Positions 51,481 through 60,161 of a DNA stretch of 64,000 nt are shown here, one piece after another. Position 1 is the first letter of the stretch. The number at the start of each line of letters is the position of its first letter. Source of the stretch: Thermospira aquatica (GTDB lineage: Bacteria; Spirochaetota; Brevinematia; Brevinematales; Thermospiraceae); the NCBI RefSeq assembly GCF_023525255.1, contig NZ_CP073355.1, positions 620,001 through 684,000 on the forward strand. The letters run 5' to 3'. Made by a program: the position numbers and the translations under genes. The notes beneath the pieces are model-generated. The model saw nothing but the letters and a program-made list of their open reading frames with translations. It was not told the origin of the DNA and ran no database searches.

Positions 51481-51870
51481 TTTTCGGAAAACCAACCATC
51501 GGTAACCGAAAAAGTTTATGGCAAGGGAAAGGATCGTGACACATCCCTTGGCAAGCCAGAGGGGCATCCCCATCAGGGGAAGAAGAAAAATCCCCCACGA
51601 TGAGGCACCAAGAGAGACAAGATTCACCCCTACAAAAAGCATAACTTTGAGAATGTCTGTGTGGTCTTTGTCCCGAAAGGTGAAATGCTTATTCCAGAAG
51701 AAACTGTTGATCGTTCCTGCAAGGTACCCGGCCACTTGAGAAAAAACGCGCGGGATACCCAAAAAAATTGCAAGAGAGAATACTCCAATATCCACGAGGG
51801 TGTTTACCACTCCCACAAAGCCAAACCGTAGCATCTCTGCGAAATGATTAGTGTGAAGAAGTTTTTTCAT
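51475..51870 (-). CDS. gtrA: GtrA family membrane protein
   Basis: The 131-residue protein has four membrane segments and the GtrA pattern RFGFVGVVNTLVDIGVFSL, NSFFWNKHFTFRD and a final INFFGYRWLVF. GtrA-like proteins are thought to move or bind undecaprenyl-phosphate-linked glucose for surface glycan modification. The gene overlaps the upstream glycosyltransferase by 23 bp, the usual GtrB-GtrA pairing. Confidence 0.9.
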   Translation of the reverse strand: MKKLLHTNHFAEMLRFGFVGVVNTLVDIGVFSLAIFLGIPRVFSQVAGYLAGTINSFFWNKHFTFRDKDHTDILKVMLFVGVNLVSLGASSWGIFLLPLMGMPLWLAKGCVTILSLAINFFGYRWLVFRKK

Positions 51871-52825
51871 GAAAATTCTTTCCCTTTTTCTGTTCTATGA
51901 AAAAGCGGGGGCGGGATTTGACCTCAAGATAGATACGGCCTATATACTCCCCTATCACTCCCAGGGAGAGCAGAACAAGTCCTCCGAGAAACCACAGGGA
52001 GAATATCACAGATGTCCAGCCACTCACCGTTTTTCCGGCCATCTTCTGGAAAAGGGCATAGAAGAGGATCCCTATGCTCATCAGAGAAACCACAAATCCT
52101 CCAAAAGTGATGAGTCGAATGGGCTGAATGGAGAATGACGTAATGCCGTTGAGGGCAAACGCAATCATTTTTTTGAGAGGGTATTTGGTATGGCCTGCAA
52201 TTCGTTCCTGTCGCTTGTAAAATACCTCCGTGGAGGGAAACCCAAGGAGAGGAATGATCCCACGGAGGAAAAGATTTCTCTCGGGGAAGGCAAGGAGTGC
52301 TTCTACGGCAGGGCGCCCCAGGAGGCGATAATCCGCATGGTTGTATACCAGGGGCACCTGGAAGAATCGCATCATATTGTAGAAGGCGAGGGCTGTTTCT
52401 CGTTTGAAAAAGGAGTCTGTACTTCGATCGGAACGCACCCCGTATACCACTTGGTAACCTTCAAGGTATTTTTTGATAAACTCGTCGAGAGCATCCATGT
52501 CATCCTGGAGATCAGCATCCATCGTGATCGTAGCATCAAAGTCAAGATGATACGCTTCTGTAATACCTGCTAAAAGGGCGTTCTGGTGGCCGTAGTTTCT
52601 GGAGAGTTTGAGCGCAAGGATGATGGGGTCTTTTTCACTTGCTGCGGAAAGGATTTTCCATGTATTGTCCTGACTTCCATCATCAACAAAGAGAATACGA
52701 CTCTCAGGGGAGATGAGCTTTTTTTCGACAAGGGAGGTGTATTTTTCTTTTATCCTGGGGAGGGTGTGGGAAAGGGCTTTTTCTTCTTCGTAACAGGGAA
52801 GAATAAAACAAATCCTTGGGGGCAT
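51848..52825 (-). CDS. GT2 glycosyltransferase, GtrB/DPM1-like
   Basis: The 325-residue protein has a cytoplasmic GT2 domain (LPCYEEEKALSHTL, the DxD-type VDDGSQDNT and DADLQDD) and two C-terminal membrane segments (about 235-260 and 270-295). Such enzymes load glucose or mannose on polyprenyl phosphate at the inner membrane. It is paired with gtrA downstream. The products would be donors for the polytopic GT-C-like enzymes at 53073 and 55036. AGGAG precedes the start. Confidence 0.9.
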   Translation of the reverse strand: MPPRICFILPCYEEEKALSHTLPRIKEKYTSLVEKKLISPESRILFVDDGSQDNTWKILSAASEKDPIILALKLSRNYGHQNALLAGITEAYHLDFDATITMDADLQDDMDALDEFIKKYLEGYQVVYGVRSDRSTDSFFKRETALAFYNMMRFFQVPLVYNHADYRLLGRPAVEALLAFPERNLFLRGIIPLLGFPSTEVFYKRQERIAGHTKYPLKKMIAFALNGITSFSIQPIRLITFGGFVVSLMSIGILFYALFQKMAGKTVSGWTSVIFSLWFLGGLVLLSLGVIGEYIGRIYLEVKSRPRFFIEQKKGKNFHEKTSSH

Positions 52826-53002
52826 AAAGACTCCTCATAAAGGGTGTTTTTCTAGAATATTATAAAGAAGAACAAGAAAATTCTCTATAATCCTGGAAAG
52901 TATGGAGAAAACAAGATAAAAGTATGAGAAGAGTATTTTTTTGAACGGGTTTTGTGTGGCTTTGGATTAGGTTGAGGGGAAAATTGAAAGCAATTTTCAA
53001 AA

Positions 53003-53031
53003 TTGTTTTTTCGAAGGATTCTTTTTACAAT
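53003..53031 (+). promoter_or_regulatory. Promoter of the polytopic glycosyltransferase
   Basis: TTGTTT and TACAAT with a 17-bp spacer, 42 bases before the start; AGGAGAGGG precedes the ATG. Confidence 0.5.
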
Positions 53032-53072
53032 ATTTTACGGTAATATTTTATTTTTTTATTGAGGAGAGGGAA

Positions 53073-54572
53073 ATGTTTGTGAAAAAGCCTCGTTTTTCTT
53101 TTGTTCTCTGGGTGGGGGTGATAGGGCTTGCTCTTGTGAATAGTTTTGTGAACCTGGGAAATTTTGAAGTGGAGATATGGGATGAGGCTCGTCATGCTCT
53201 CAACGCGTACGAGATGCTCAAAAGTGGTCAGTACATTGGCATGACCTACGACGGGGGACTTGACTACTGGAATCTGAAACCACCACTTGGAACGTGGTTT
53301 ATTGTTTTGGGGTACAAGCTTTTTGGTGTCAATCTCTGGGGACTGCGTTTCTTTTCGGCATTTTTTACTGTCCTTACCGTGGTGTTTACGATGTTGATCG
53401 GGAAACGTCTGGGGGAAAAGACGGCTTTGACGGCTGGTCTTGTGCTTTCGACGATGTATGCGTTTCTTGCCTTTCATACGGGGAGAACGGCTGATTATGA
53501 TGCGCATATGGCTTTTTTTATGACGCTTTGTGTCTGGGGGATGGTAAACTGGGCCGAAGGAAAAAGGTGGGGGCTCTGGCTTGCTTCGCTTATGGTTTCT
53601 TTCTCGTTTCTGTTGAAATCGTTTTCGGCGGCTATGCCGGCGTTTTTTATCTTTCTCGTGGTGGTCACAGAGAAACGTTATAAAAAACTCGGGGTGGGGG
53701 ATGTGGTTTTCTCCCTGGTACTTATGGGGGCACCGGTTATTGCTTGGGCTATCGCTCGATACCAGGTTGATGGGCTGACTTTTTTTCAAAAGATGGTGGG
53801 ATATGATCTGGTGGCAAGAAGTTCTCAGGCCATAGAGGGTCATCCAGGGTCGAATCTCCACTATCTTGAGCCGATTTTTACGAAAACGCTTCTGTGGTCA
53901 CTTTTTCTTTTTTTTGTTGTGCCGTTTATGGGGTTTGCTTTCCGATGGAAGAGGGAAGAAAATGGGTATAGTTTTTATCTGCAAGGTTCGGGGTTTGGTC
54001 CTTCTCTTTTCTGGTTCTGGATGCTGGCGACGCTTCTTTTTCCTTTTCTTGTCAAGACCAAAAGTGACTGGTATCTGAATCCTTTTTATCCTGCTCTGAG
54101 TGTTTTTCTGGCATGGCATTTCTGGGAGGGGAAGAGTTCTTACCCGTGGGTTCAAAAACTCATGGCAAGGAGAAAACAGATTCTTTTTGTGATGGGTGTG
54201 GTCACGGAGATTCTGATTGTGCTTCTGGTTGTTTCTCCTGCGGAGTGGGTGTTTGCTACGAAGATACGGTACTATCCCTCCTATCAGCGGGTACTTCTTT
54301 CATTCTGGAAGAAAAACGATCGTCCCCGGGAAGCGGTGCTTTTTACTCCTACGTTTGTGGAACAGGATATGCGGTTTATTGTGCAGGGGCTTTTGGAGTA
54401 CCGCTTTGGATCTCTTGACGATTTAGCAAAACCTCTGCCTGAAACAACGGTGAAACTCTTTGGGGGGACGATGAGGGATATCGAGGAATTTCGTCGTCGG
54501 TATCCTGAGATTTTCGAAACTTCAGTGGTTGTTTCCCGTCATGATGATTGGGTGCTCGTGAAGCTGAAATAG
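53073..54572 (+). CDS. ArnT/PMT-like polytopic glycosyltransferase (GT-C fold)
   Basis: The 499-residue protein has about 10-12 membrane segments and the first periplasmic loop signature EVEIWDEARHALNAYEML with an acidic pair, then YWNLKPPLGTW and FSAFFTVLT. This is typical of ArnT/PMT-type enzymes, which use a polyprenyl-phosphate sugar to glycosylate lipid A, proteins or glycans on the outer face of the inner membrane. It ends with a soluble periplasmic domain (about 390-499). The polyprenyl-sugar donor could come from the GtrB-like enzyme at 51848-52825. Confidence 0.88.
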   Translation: MFVKKPRFSFVLWVGVIGLALVNSFVNLGNFEVEIWDEARHALNAYEMLKSGQYIGMTYDGGLDYWNLKPPLGTWFIVLGYKLFGVNLWGLRFFSAFFTVLTVVFTMLIGKRLGEKTALTAGLVLSTMYAFLAFHTGRTADYDAHMAFFMTLCVWGMVNWAEGKRWGLWLASLMVSFSFLLKSFSAAMPAFFIFLVVVTEKRYKKLGVGDVVFSLVLMGAPVIAWAIARYQVDGLTFFQKMVGYDLVARSSQAIEGHPGSNLHYLEPIFTKTLLWSLFLFFVVPFMGFAFRWKREENGYSFYLQGSGFGPSLFWFWMLATLLFPFLVKTKSDWYLNPFYPALSVFLAWHFWEGKSSYPWVQKLMARRKQILFVMGVVTEILIVLLVVSPAEWVFATKIRYYPSYQRVLLSFWKKNDRPREAVLFTPTFVEQDMRFIVQGLLEYRFGSLDDLAKPLPETTVKLFGGTMRDIEEFRRRYPEIFETSVVVSRHDDWVLVKLK

Positions 54573-54606
54573 AAAAAAAGAGTTTGTTTCTATCTACTAT
54601 GGTTGG

Positions 54607-54705
54607 TCGCTTCGATACGTTCCTTCGGAACTACTCGGTGACCGCACCTCGATACGCTTCGCTACTCGGTGACCGCACCTCGATACGCTTCGCTACTCGG
54701 TGAGC
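54607..54705. repeat. REP-like tandem repeat, 31-bp period
   Basis: Three units with CTCGATACGCTTCGCTACTC and GGTGACCGCAC; the last two start at 54648 and 54679 and are nearly identical. It is the same family as the array at 6495-6690 but with a shorter central dyad (CGCTTCGC). Confidence 0.85.
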
Positions 54706-54723
54706 GGGTGGGAGGTGTTTTTG

Positions 54724-54775
54724 CTGCGATAGGGTAATAGCCATATCGTTTTTCTGACTGCGAAAAGGTAATAGC
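54724..54775 (+). repeat. Two forward copies of the 18-bp repeat
   Basis: Copies at 54724-54741 (CTGCGATAGGGTAATAGC) and 54758-54775 (CTGCGAAAAGGTAATAGC) directly follow the REP-like array, as at 6690-6793. Confidence 0.8.
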
Positions 54776-54866
54776 AACCGTCTATCTCACGCTAGCATTG
54801 AACTTTTTTGGTACTTATGAGGAAACAATGTGATTGTACGGAGATTGTTTCTGTACAATGCCGATA

Positions 54867-54895
54867 TTGACATTTTTGTGATGTGGGGGTATAAT
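54867..54895 (+). promoter_or_regulatory. Consensus promoter of the polysaccharide cluster
   Basis: TTGACA and TATAAT with a 17-bp spacer: a full consensus promoter. The first large gene starts about 135 bases later, so the transcript has a leader with a short reading frame. Confidence 0.85.
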
Positions 54896-54945
54896 AAAAC
54901 AGGAGATTTGAGGCTTCGGAAAAACGGTTTGATGATGTGAATACC

Positions 54946-55008
54946 ATGATGATGTGGTTTGTCGGGGTGTTTTTCACCATCTTTGCGGTGATCATGATAT
55001 TTTTGTAA
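54946..55008 (+). CDS. 20-residue membrane peptide or gene remnant in the leader
   Basis: Three ATG codons open a frame MMMWFVGVFFTIFAVIMIFL, a single hydrophobic helix. The frame is open upstream to 54910 (EASEKRFDDVNT), which resembles the end of coiled-coil membrane proteins with KRFxxV repeats. It could be the remnant of such a gene or a leader peptide. No clear ribosome binding site precedes the ATG codons. Confidence 0.35.
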   Translation: MMMWFVGVFFTIFAVIMIFL

Positions 55009-55035
55009 GGGAATAACCTCGCTGAAGGGAAGTAT

Positions 55036-56895
55036 TTGTTTGATAACGACATGCTGGAGGGCAGGGTGTTTTTTTTACGGAGTTTTGTGGGGTTGTGGTG
55101 GCTTTTGTTTTTGCCGGGATTTGTGGGTATGCTCTGGATCAAGTATCGGGCATCGGTTGTGCATGAGGTTATTGTTGCAGCGGGGTTGAGTCTGGCCATA
55201 AACTACATGGTGACGTATGCTTTGTTTGCTTTTTCGATGTTTGCTCCTGGATGGTATGTGGGACTCTTTGGGATGGGTCTAGTGGCTTTGGTGTTTTTTC
55301 TTGTGCGAGACATGAGGGAATCTCGAGAGGCAGTGACTCACGATCTCTGGGTGGTATCATCGGGACTGGGTGTGCTTGTTTTTCTCTGGGTTCTCAATCA
55401 GTTTGTGGCAAAATCGGGCAGTATTCCATGGGCGGGGGACGATCTCTTTGGATGGAATGGATGGGCTCTGCGGTGGTTTCGGGGCGATCCTGTCTGGAGT
55501 CAGCCAAATTTTTATCCCCAGATGCTTCCGATAACCTGGGCGGTGTCGTATCTCTGGAGTGCCACGGAGCGTATCTACTTCTTTGCCCGGAGTATCATGC
55601 CGTTTTTCTTTTTTGGTATCCTGGGGATGGGTTGGGATCTCTGGTGGAAAAAACGGGATATCCCTTCACTTGCCGGGATGATGTTTCTTCTTTTGTTGTT
55701 TGTGGTGTGGAAGGATTTTCCACGGATGACGATGGGGATTGCAGATATTCCGGCGGCTTTTTTTGCGTTTTCTGCGTTTGTGGTTCTCATCGAGGCACTG
55801 GATGATAAAAGCCCTCAGGGGGTGGTTCTTGCCGGGATCCTGGCGACGATGGCATCACTGACGAAACAGTATGGTCTTCTCTATCTCGGGGCTTTTGTGG
55901 GGATTGTGGGTGTTTTGGTGTTTGTGAAGGGTTGGTGGAAAGAGACACTGTGGCGGGGGGTGGTACTTTTTGTAGTGGTGTTTGCCGCATTGTGGGCGGG
56001 TCTCTGGTATGGTGTGGGTTTTTTCCGGGAGGGATATATTCAACGGAAGGTTGGGGACCTGGTGACACAGGGAGCCTTTGAGGCGTATCAACAATCTCCG
56101 GACACGAGGGGGGGATTTTCTCTTACACGAGGGTGGAAAGCCGCTGAAGGAATCCTTACCGCTCATTTTCGTGGCAGGGGAGGAGTTCTTGTTGTGGGTG
56201 CGGGATGGGCTTTTTCTCTCGGGCTTTGGCCCTGGCTTCTCTGGGGATGGTTGGTGGTGGTACCGGCTTTTCTTGCCTGGATGCTTTTGATAGCATATGA
56301 TATTCGCAATGTCTCTATTGGGCTTGTTTTTTTTCTTTTTCTCGCGGGTATAGGTTGGGGAACGATACTTCATTTCGTTTTTCAAAAGGCAAAGGTTGTT
56401 TCCCGTTTTTTTGGGCGAGTGAATGAGAGGATAGAGCAGTTTTTGAGAGTGTTTTCTCGCAAGGTGTGGCTTTTACTTTTTGTTCTGGGGATGCTTGTTG
56501 TGCTCGTGGGGGTGTGGAGTGGGTGGTATTCGTATGAGAGGCTGGAGACCATCCAGAAAGAGCGGATGAAAAGGTATCTCGGGAACTACCGGGATCTCAA
56601 TGCCATGGTGTATGATGTCTTGGCGGGCGAAACAAATGTGCCTCTCTATGGGGAGTATGCTTTTTTTGCTTTTTTTCCTGATGTGCTTTATCATAAAATA
56701 GATTTCAAGAGACTGGAGAGTGTCCAAGAGGTAGTCCAGAGTGGAGAAAGAGGCTACCTGGTGTGGGTGGCAAACACTCCTCTCTCTCCCGAGGTTTTGG
56801 CTTACCTGGAGGCTTCGGAGCGTCGTGGGCGAATAAAGCGGGTAGGTCAGTGTGAGAGCGGGATCATGTGGCAACTCTCCGGCAAAAAGGAGTAA
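55036..56895 (+). CDS. Polytopic membrane glycosyltransferase-like protein, 619 aa
   Basis: The protein has 12 or more membrane segments and a large periplasmic loop after the third to fifth segment (SIPWAGDDLFGWNGWALRWF), with an acidic pair as in GT-C enzymes, followed by YPQMLPITWAVSYLW. It ends in a soluble periplasmic domain (about 510-619). It resembles polytopic glycosyltransferases of surface-glycan clusters but I cannot name the family. The TTG at 55036 follows GAAGGG; an ATG five codons later is an alternative. The gene is strongly G/T-rich on the plus strand, like 53073-54572. It is first in the cluster and 12 bp before wzx. Confidence 0.7.
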   Translation: MFDNDMLEGRVFFLRSFVGLWWLLFLPGFVGMLWIKYRASVVHEVIVAAGLSLAINYMVTYALFAFSMFAPGWYVGLFGMGLVALVFFLVRDMRESREAVTHDLWVVSSGLGVLVFLWVLNQFVAKSGSIPWAGDDLFGWNGWALRWFRGDPVWSQPNFYPQMLPITWAVSYLWSATERIYFFARSIMPFFFFGILGMGWDLWWKKRDIPSLAGMMFLLLLFVVWKDFPRMTMGIADIPAAFFAFSAFVVLIEALDDKSPQGVVLAGILATMASLTKQYGLLYLGAFVGIVGVLVFVKGWWKETLWRGVVLFVVVFAALWAGLWYGVGFFREGYIQRKVGDLVTQGAFEAYQQSPDTRGGFSLTRGWKAAEGILTAHFRGRGGVLVVGAGWAFSLGLWPWLLWGWLVVVPAFLAWMLLIAYDIRNVSIGLVFFLFLAGIGWGTILHFVFQKAKVVSRFFGRVNERIEQFLRVFSRKVWLLLFVLGMLVVLVGVWSGWYSYERLETIQKERMKRYLGNYRDLNAMVYDVLAGETNVPLYGEYAFFAFFPDVLYHKIDFKRLESVQEVVQSGERGYLVWVANTPLSPEVLAYLEASERRGRIKRVGQCESGIMWQLSGKKE

Positions 56896-56907
56896 GAAAA
56901 GTTTCGT

Positions 56908-58266
56908 ATGCAGCGGATACTGGTATCTCTTCCGGTGATTGGGAGATTTCTTGCGAGTCGTCCCATGCTTCTCAGGATAGTGGAGAACATCGGTTGGTTG
57001 TCTATAGATAAATTTGTAAGACTTGTGCTCGCATTTTTTGTGAATGTGTGGATGGTCCGGTATCTTGGACCTACAGGGTATGGGAGTATCAACTACGCTG
57101 TAGCGTTTGTGTCTTTTTTTAGCATTTTTGTGAACCTGGGGATGGAGGGGATACTTGTCCGGGAACTGGTAAAGGAGCCGGAGAAGAGGGAAAGCATCCT
57201 CGGGACAGCCTTTGTGATGCGACTGATGGGTTCGGGTGTGGGGATACTTCTTGCTCTTCTGGTTTCGTTTGTGGTGAATAGGGATGATACGCAGAGTACG
57301 TGGTTTATCTTTCTTCTCTCTATTGGGTTTATCTTTCAGTCTTTTCTGGTGATTGATTTTTACTTTCAGAGTCAGATAAATTCAAAGTATGTTGTCTTTG
57401 CCCAGAATATAGCGGTTTTTGTTGCGTCGGGGTTGAGAATCCTTCTTCTCCTGATGAAGGCTCCCGTCGTTTGGTTTGTGGGAGTAATCGTGCTTGAAGG
57501 GATAGTTGGGGCGATTTTTTTGGTTTTCTTTTACCTGAAAAATGGGCTTCATGTGAAACACTGGCGTTTTGAAGGAGAAAGGGCGGTACTTCTGCTTAAA
57601 AGCTGTTTCCCTCTCATGTTGTCGAGTATAGCCGTCATGATCTATCTGCGGATTGACCAGGTGATGATTCGCAAGATGCTGGGTGTGGCTGAGGTAGGGT
57701 TGTATTCTGCGGCGGTAAATCTGAGTGAGGTTTTCTATCTTTTGATACCAGTTATTATGAATTCAGTTTTTCCTGTTTTTATTCAGGCAAAAAAAGAAAG
57801 TGAAGAGTCTTATTATAATAAACTTCAACTTAGTTATGCCTTTATGCTTGGGTTAGGACTTGGCATTGCTTTTCTGGTTATCGTATTTTCCCGATATTTT
57901 GTTCCTCTGTTATATGGGAAAGAGTATATGGAAAGTATATCTATTTTAAATATTCAAATACTTGCAGTTTCTATTGTTTTTTGGGGAGCGACGTCAAGTA
58001 AATGGACAATCATAGAAAATATGCAAAATTTGGTTTTTTCACGAACTCTTATCAGTGCTCTAGCCAATGTTGTTCTCAACTTTTTTCTTATTCCTGTATG
58101 GGGAGGCAAGGGGGCAGCATTTGCTACTGTGTGTGCTCAGTTTATCAGCGCGATAGGGGTGAACCTTTTTGATAAGAGAACAAGAAGGATTACTCTTATA
58201 ATGTTAAAGTCTTTCTTTCTCCTTTTCAACTGGAAAAAATTATGGCTTTTGTGGAGACAGGGATGA
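56908..58266 (+). CDS. wzx: Polysaccharide flippase Wzx (MATE-like)
   Basis: The 452-residue protein has about 12-14 membrane segments and the Wzx pattern WLSIDKFVRLVLAFFVNVWMVRYLGPTGYGSINYA near the start, with RIDQVMIRKMLGVAEVGLYSAAVNLSE in the middle. It flips undecaprenyl-linked glycan units to the outer face of the inner membrane. Base composition changes inside the gene: G/T-rich up to about 57780, AT-rich after it. It overlaps the GT56 gene by four bases (ATGA). Confidence 0.9.
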   Translation: MQRILVSLPVIGRFLASRPMLLRIVENIGWLSIDKFVRLVLAFFVNVWMVRYLGPTGYGSINYAVAFVSFFSIFVNLGMEGILVRELVKEPEKRESILGTAFVMRLMGSGVGILLALLVSFVVNRDDTQSTWFIFLLSIGFIFQSFLVIDFYFQSQINSKYVVFAQNIAVFVASGLRILLLLMKAPVVWFVGVIVLEGIVGAIFLVFFYLKNGLHVKHWRFEGERAVLLLKSCFPLMLSSIAVMIYLRIDQVMIRKMLGVAEVGLYSAAVNLSEVFYLLIPVIMNSVFPVFIQAKKESEESYYNKLQLSYAFMLGLGLGIAFLVIVFSRYFVPLLYGKEYMESISILNIQILAVSIVFWGATSSKWTIIENMQNLVFSRTLISALANVVLNFFLIPVWGGKGAAFATVCAQFISAIGVNLFDKRTRRITLIMLKSFFLLFNWKKLWLLWRQG

Positions 58267-59264
58267 TAGTGCATGTTATAGTTTTAGATAAGTTTTTGCC
58301 ATCATTTATAGATTTTGTAAGTAAGCACTTTGACATAACAAAGCATCGATTTATTTTTATAGGTAAACCAGAGTATAAATATGGTCTTACCATAAATCAT
58401 CCTGTAGAGTGGATAGACAAAAAAACTAAGGTTTTTCGACTCCTTCGCTATATGTATGAAGCAAAAAAAATCATACTTCATGGTTTGTGGGTTGAAAGAA
58501 TAAACCAACTCTTATTTATACAACCATGGCTTTTAAAAAAGTGCTACTGGGTTATGTGGGGTGGAGATTTTTACTTTCCCGAACAGCAAAGCTGGATAAA
58601 GAAGAAAGTGATAAAAAAAATGGGACATTTCATCACATATGTCAAAGGCGATTATGAGCTAACTCAAAAATGGTATAGAGCAAAGGGTGAATATCATGAG
58701 TGTTTCATGTATCCCAGTAATCTTTATAAAGAGTATGATGTTAAATCGAAGAAACACACTACTCTAAATATCTTAGTAGGAAATTCGGCAACAGATACAA
58801 ACAATCATAGAGAGATATTCAATAAACTTGAAAAGTACAAAAATGAAAATATTCAAATTTTTGCACCGCTATCTTATGGAGATGAAAATTATGCCAAGGA
58901 AGTAATAGCATATGGTAAGCGTTTATTTGGAGATAAATTTGTACCACTTACCGACTTTATGGCTTTTGAAAAATACATTGAGTTCTTGAGTTCGATAGAT
59001 ATAGCTATTTTTGCCCATAATCGACAGCAGGCAATGGGAACTATTATTACTCTTCTCGGTATGGGGAAAAAGGTTTATATGAGAAAGGATACTACACCAT
59101 GGGAACTATTCGAAAAGATTGGGGTTAAGGTTTTTGATGTGGAAAATATTAGACTTGAGACGATTGACAAAAATTTGGGTTCCAAAAACAGAAAAAGGAT
59201 AGAGGAGTATTTTTCAGAGGCAAATTATTTGAAACAATTAAAAAAGTTGTTTGAGGAGGAGTAG
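58263..59264 (+). CDS. wecF: WecF-like glycosyltransferase (GT56, 4-acetamido-4,6-dideoxyhexosyl transferase)
   Basis: The 333-residue soluble protein matches GT56, the family of Fuc4NAc transferases of enterobacterial common antigen. Matching segments include YWVMWGGDFYFPEQQ (about 94-108), ILVGNSATDTNNHREIF (about 175-190) and IFAPLSYGDENYAKEV. WecF adds a 4-amino-4,6-dideoxy-galactose to a lipid-linked glycan. The ATG at 58263 overlaps the wzx stop and follows GGAGACAGG; a start at 58242 is less likely. It is followed by genes for making an N-modified 4-amino sugar. Confidence 0.82.
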   Translation: MIVHVIVLDKFLPSFIDFVSKHFDITKHRFIFIGKPEYKYGLTINHPVEWIDKKTKVFRLLRYMYEAKKIILHGLWVERINQLLFIQPWLLKKCYWVMWGGDFYFPEQQSWIKKKVIKKMGHFITYVKGDYELTQKWYRAKGEYHECFMYPSNLYKEYDVKSKKHTTLNILVGNSATDTNNHREIFNKLEKYKNENIQIFAPLSYGDENYAKEVIAYGKRLFGDKFVPLTDFMAFEKYIEFLSSIDIAIFAHNRQQAMGTIITLLGMGKKVYMRKDTTPWELFEKIGVKVFDVENIRLETIDKNLGSKNRKRIEEYFSEANYLKQLKKLFEEE

Positions 59265-59267
59265 TTT

Positions 59268-60161
59268 ATGCATAAGGTAGCTTTTTATTTAATGGGGTCA
59301 AAAGGTTTTTATGTATTAAATCATTTTATAAAAAAATTTGGTAGTGGAAATATAGAATATATAATAAGTAGTGAAGACCATAAACTCCAAAAAGATTTCT
59401 ATAAAGAAATTGAAGCATTAGCGGTTAGTGAAGGAATACCTTTTTTCCATAGAACTGAAAAAGAAAAAATCGAATTGCTTGAGATGAATTTTAAAGGATA
59501 TAAGTTTGCAATAGGGTGGAAGTGGCTTATTAAAAATGAAAAAAATCTTATTGTGTTGCATGATTCATTATTACCCAGATATAGAGGTTTTGCTCCGTTA
59601 GTCAACTGTTTAATAAATGGAGAAACTAGAATAGGTGTATCAGCGATTTATGCAGCCAAAGATTATGATAAAGGGGATATAATCATGCAGGTAGATACAA
59701 TAATAAATTATCCAATAAAAATAATTGAGGCTATAAGGTTAATTGAACCCCTTTATTTTGATTTAGTAGAGAAAATTTATCAAAAAATATGTAATGAAGA
59801 AGAAATAAAGACTGTAAAGCAATACGATGCAGACGCTACGTATAGCATGTGGTTGGATGAAGAAGACTATTTTATAGACTGGTCGTGGGTTTCAAATAAA
59901 ATTAAAAGATTCGTTGATGCGACTGGTTTTCCCTATGACAATGCAAAGGCTTATCTTAATAATCAAGTAGTGAAAATTATCGAAGCGGAAGTCGTAGAGG
60001 ATGTAGTTGTAGAACACAGGGAAAGACATATTGGGAAAGTTATATTTATTGCTGATGATAAACCAGTAGTAATTTGTGGGAAGGGTTTAATAAAATTAAT
60101 TGAAATTAGAGATTTGGTCGGAAATCTTATAAGAGTAAACATGAGGAGCAGATTTAAATGA
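59268..60161 (+). CDS. Sugar N-formyltransferase
   Basis: The 297-residue protein belongs to the formyltransferase fold. It has the catalytic block LHDSLLPRYRGFAPLVNCLING (His about 101), GVSAIYAAKDYDKGDIIMQ with the Asp, and a C-terminal OB-like region. It differs from methionyl-tRNA formyltransferase in length and context and resembles the enzymes that formylate dTDP- or GDP-4-amino sugars with N10-formyl-tetrahydrofolate. Here it stands where WecD (an acetyltransferase) stands in the enterobacterial pathway. It is very AT-rich. It overlaps the aminotransferase gene by four bases. Confidence 0.85.
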   Translation: MHKVAFYLMGSKGFYVLNHFIKKFGSGNIEYIISSEDHKLQKDFYKEIEALAVSEGIPFFHRTEKEKIELLEMNFKGYKFAIGWKWLIKNEKNLIVLHDSLLPRYRGFAPLVNCLINGETRIGVSAIYAAKDYDKGDIIMQVDTIINYPIKIIEAIRLIEPLYFDLVEKIYQKICNEEEIKTVKQYDADATYSMWLDEEDYFIDWSWVSNKIKRFVDATGFPYDNAKAYLNNQVVKIIEAEVVEDVVVEHRERHIGKVIFIADDKPVVICGKGLIKLIEIRDLVGNLIRVNMRSRFK

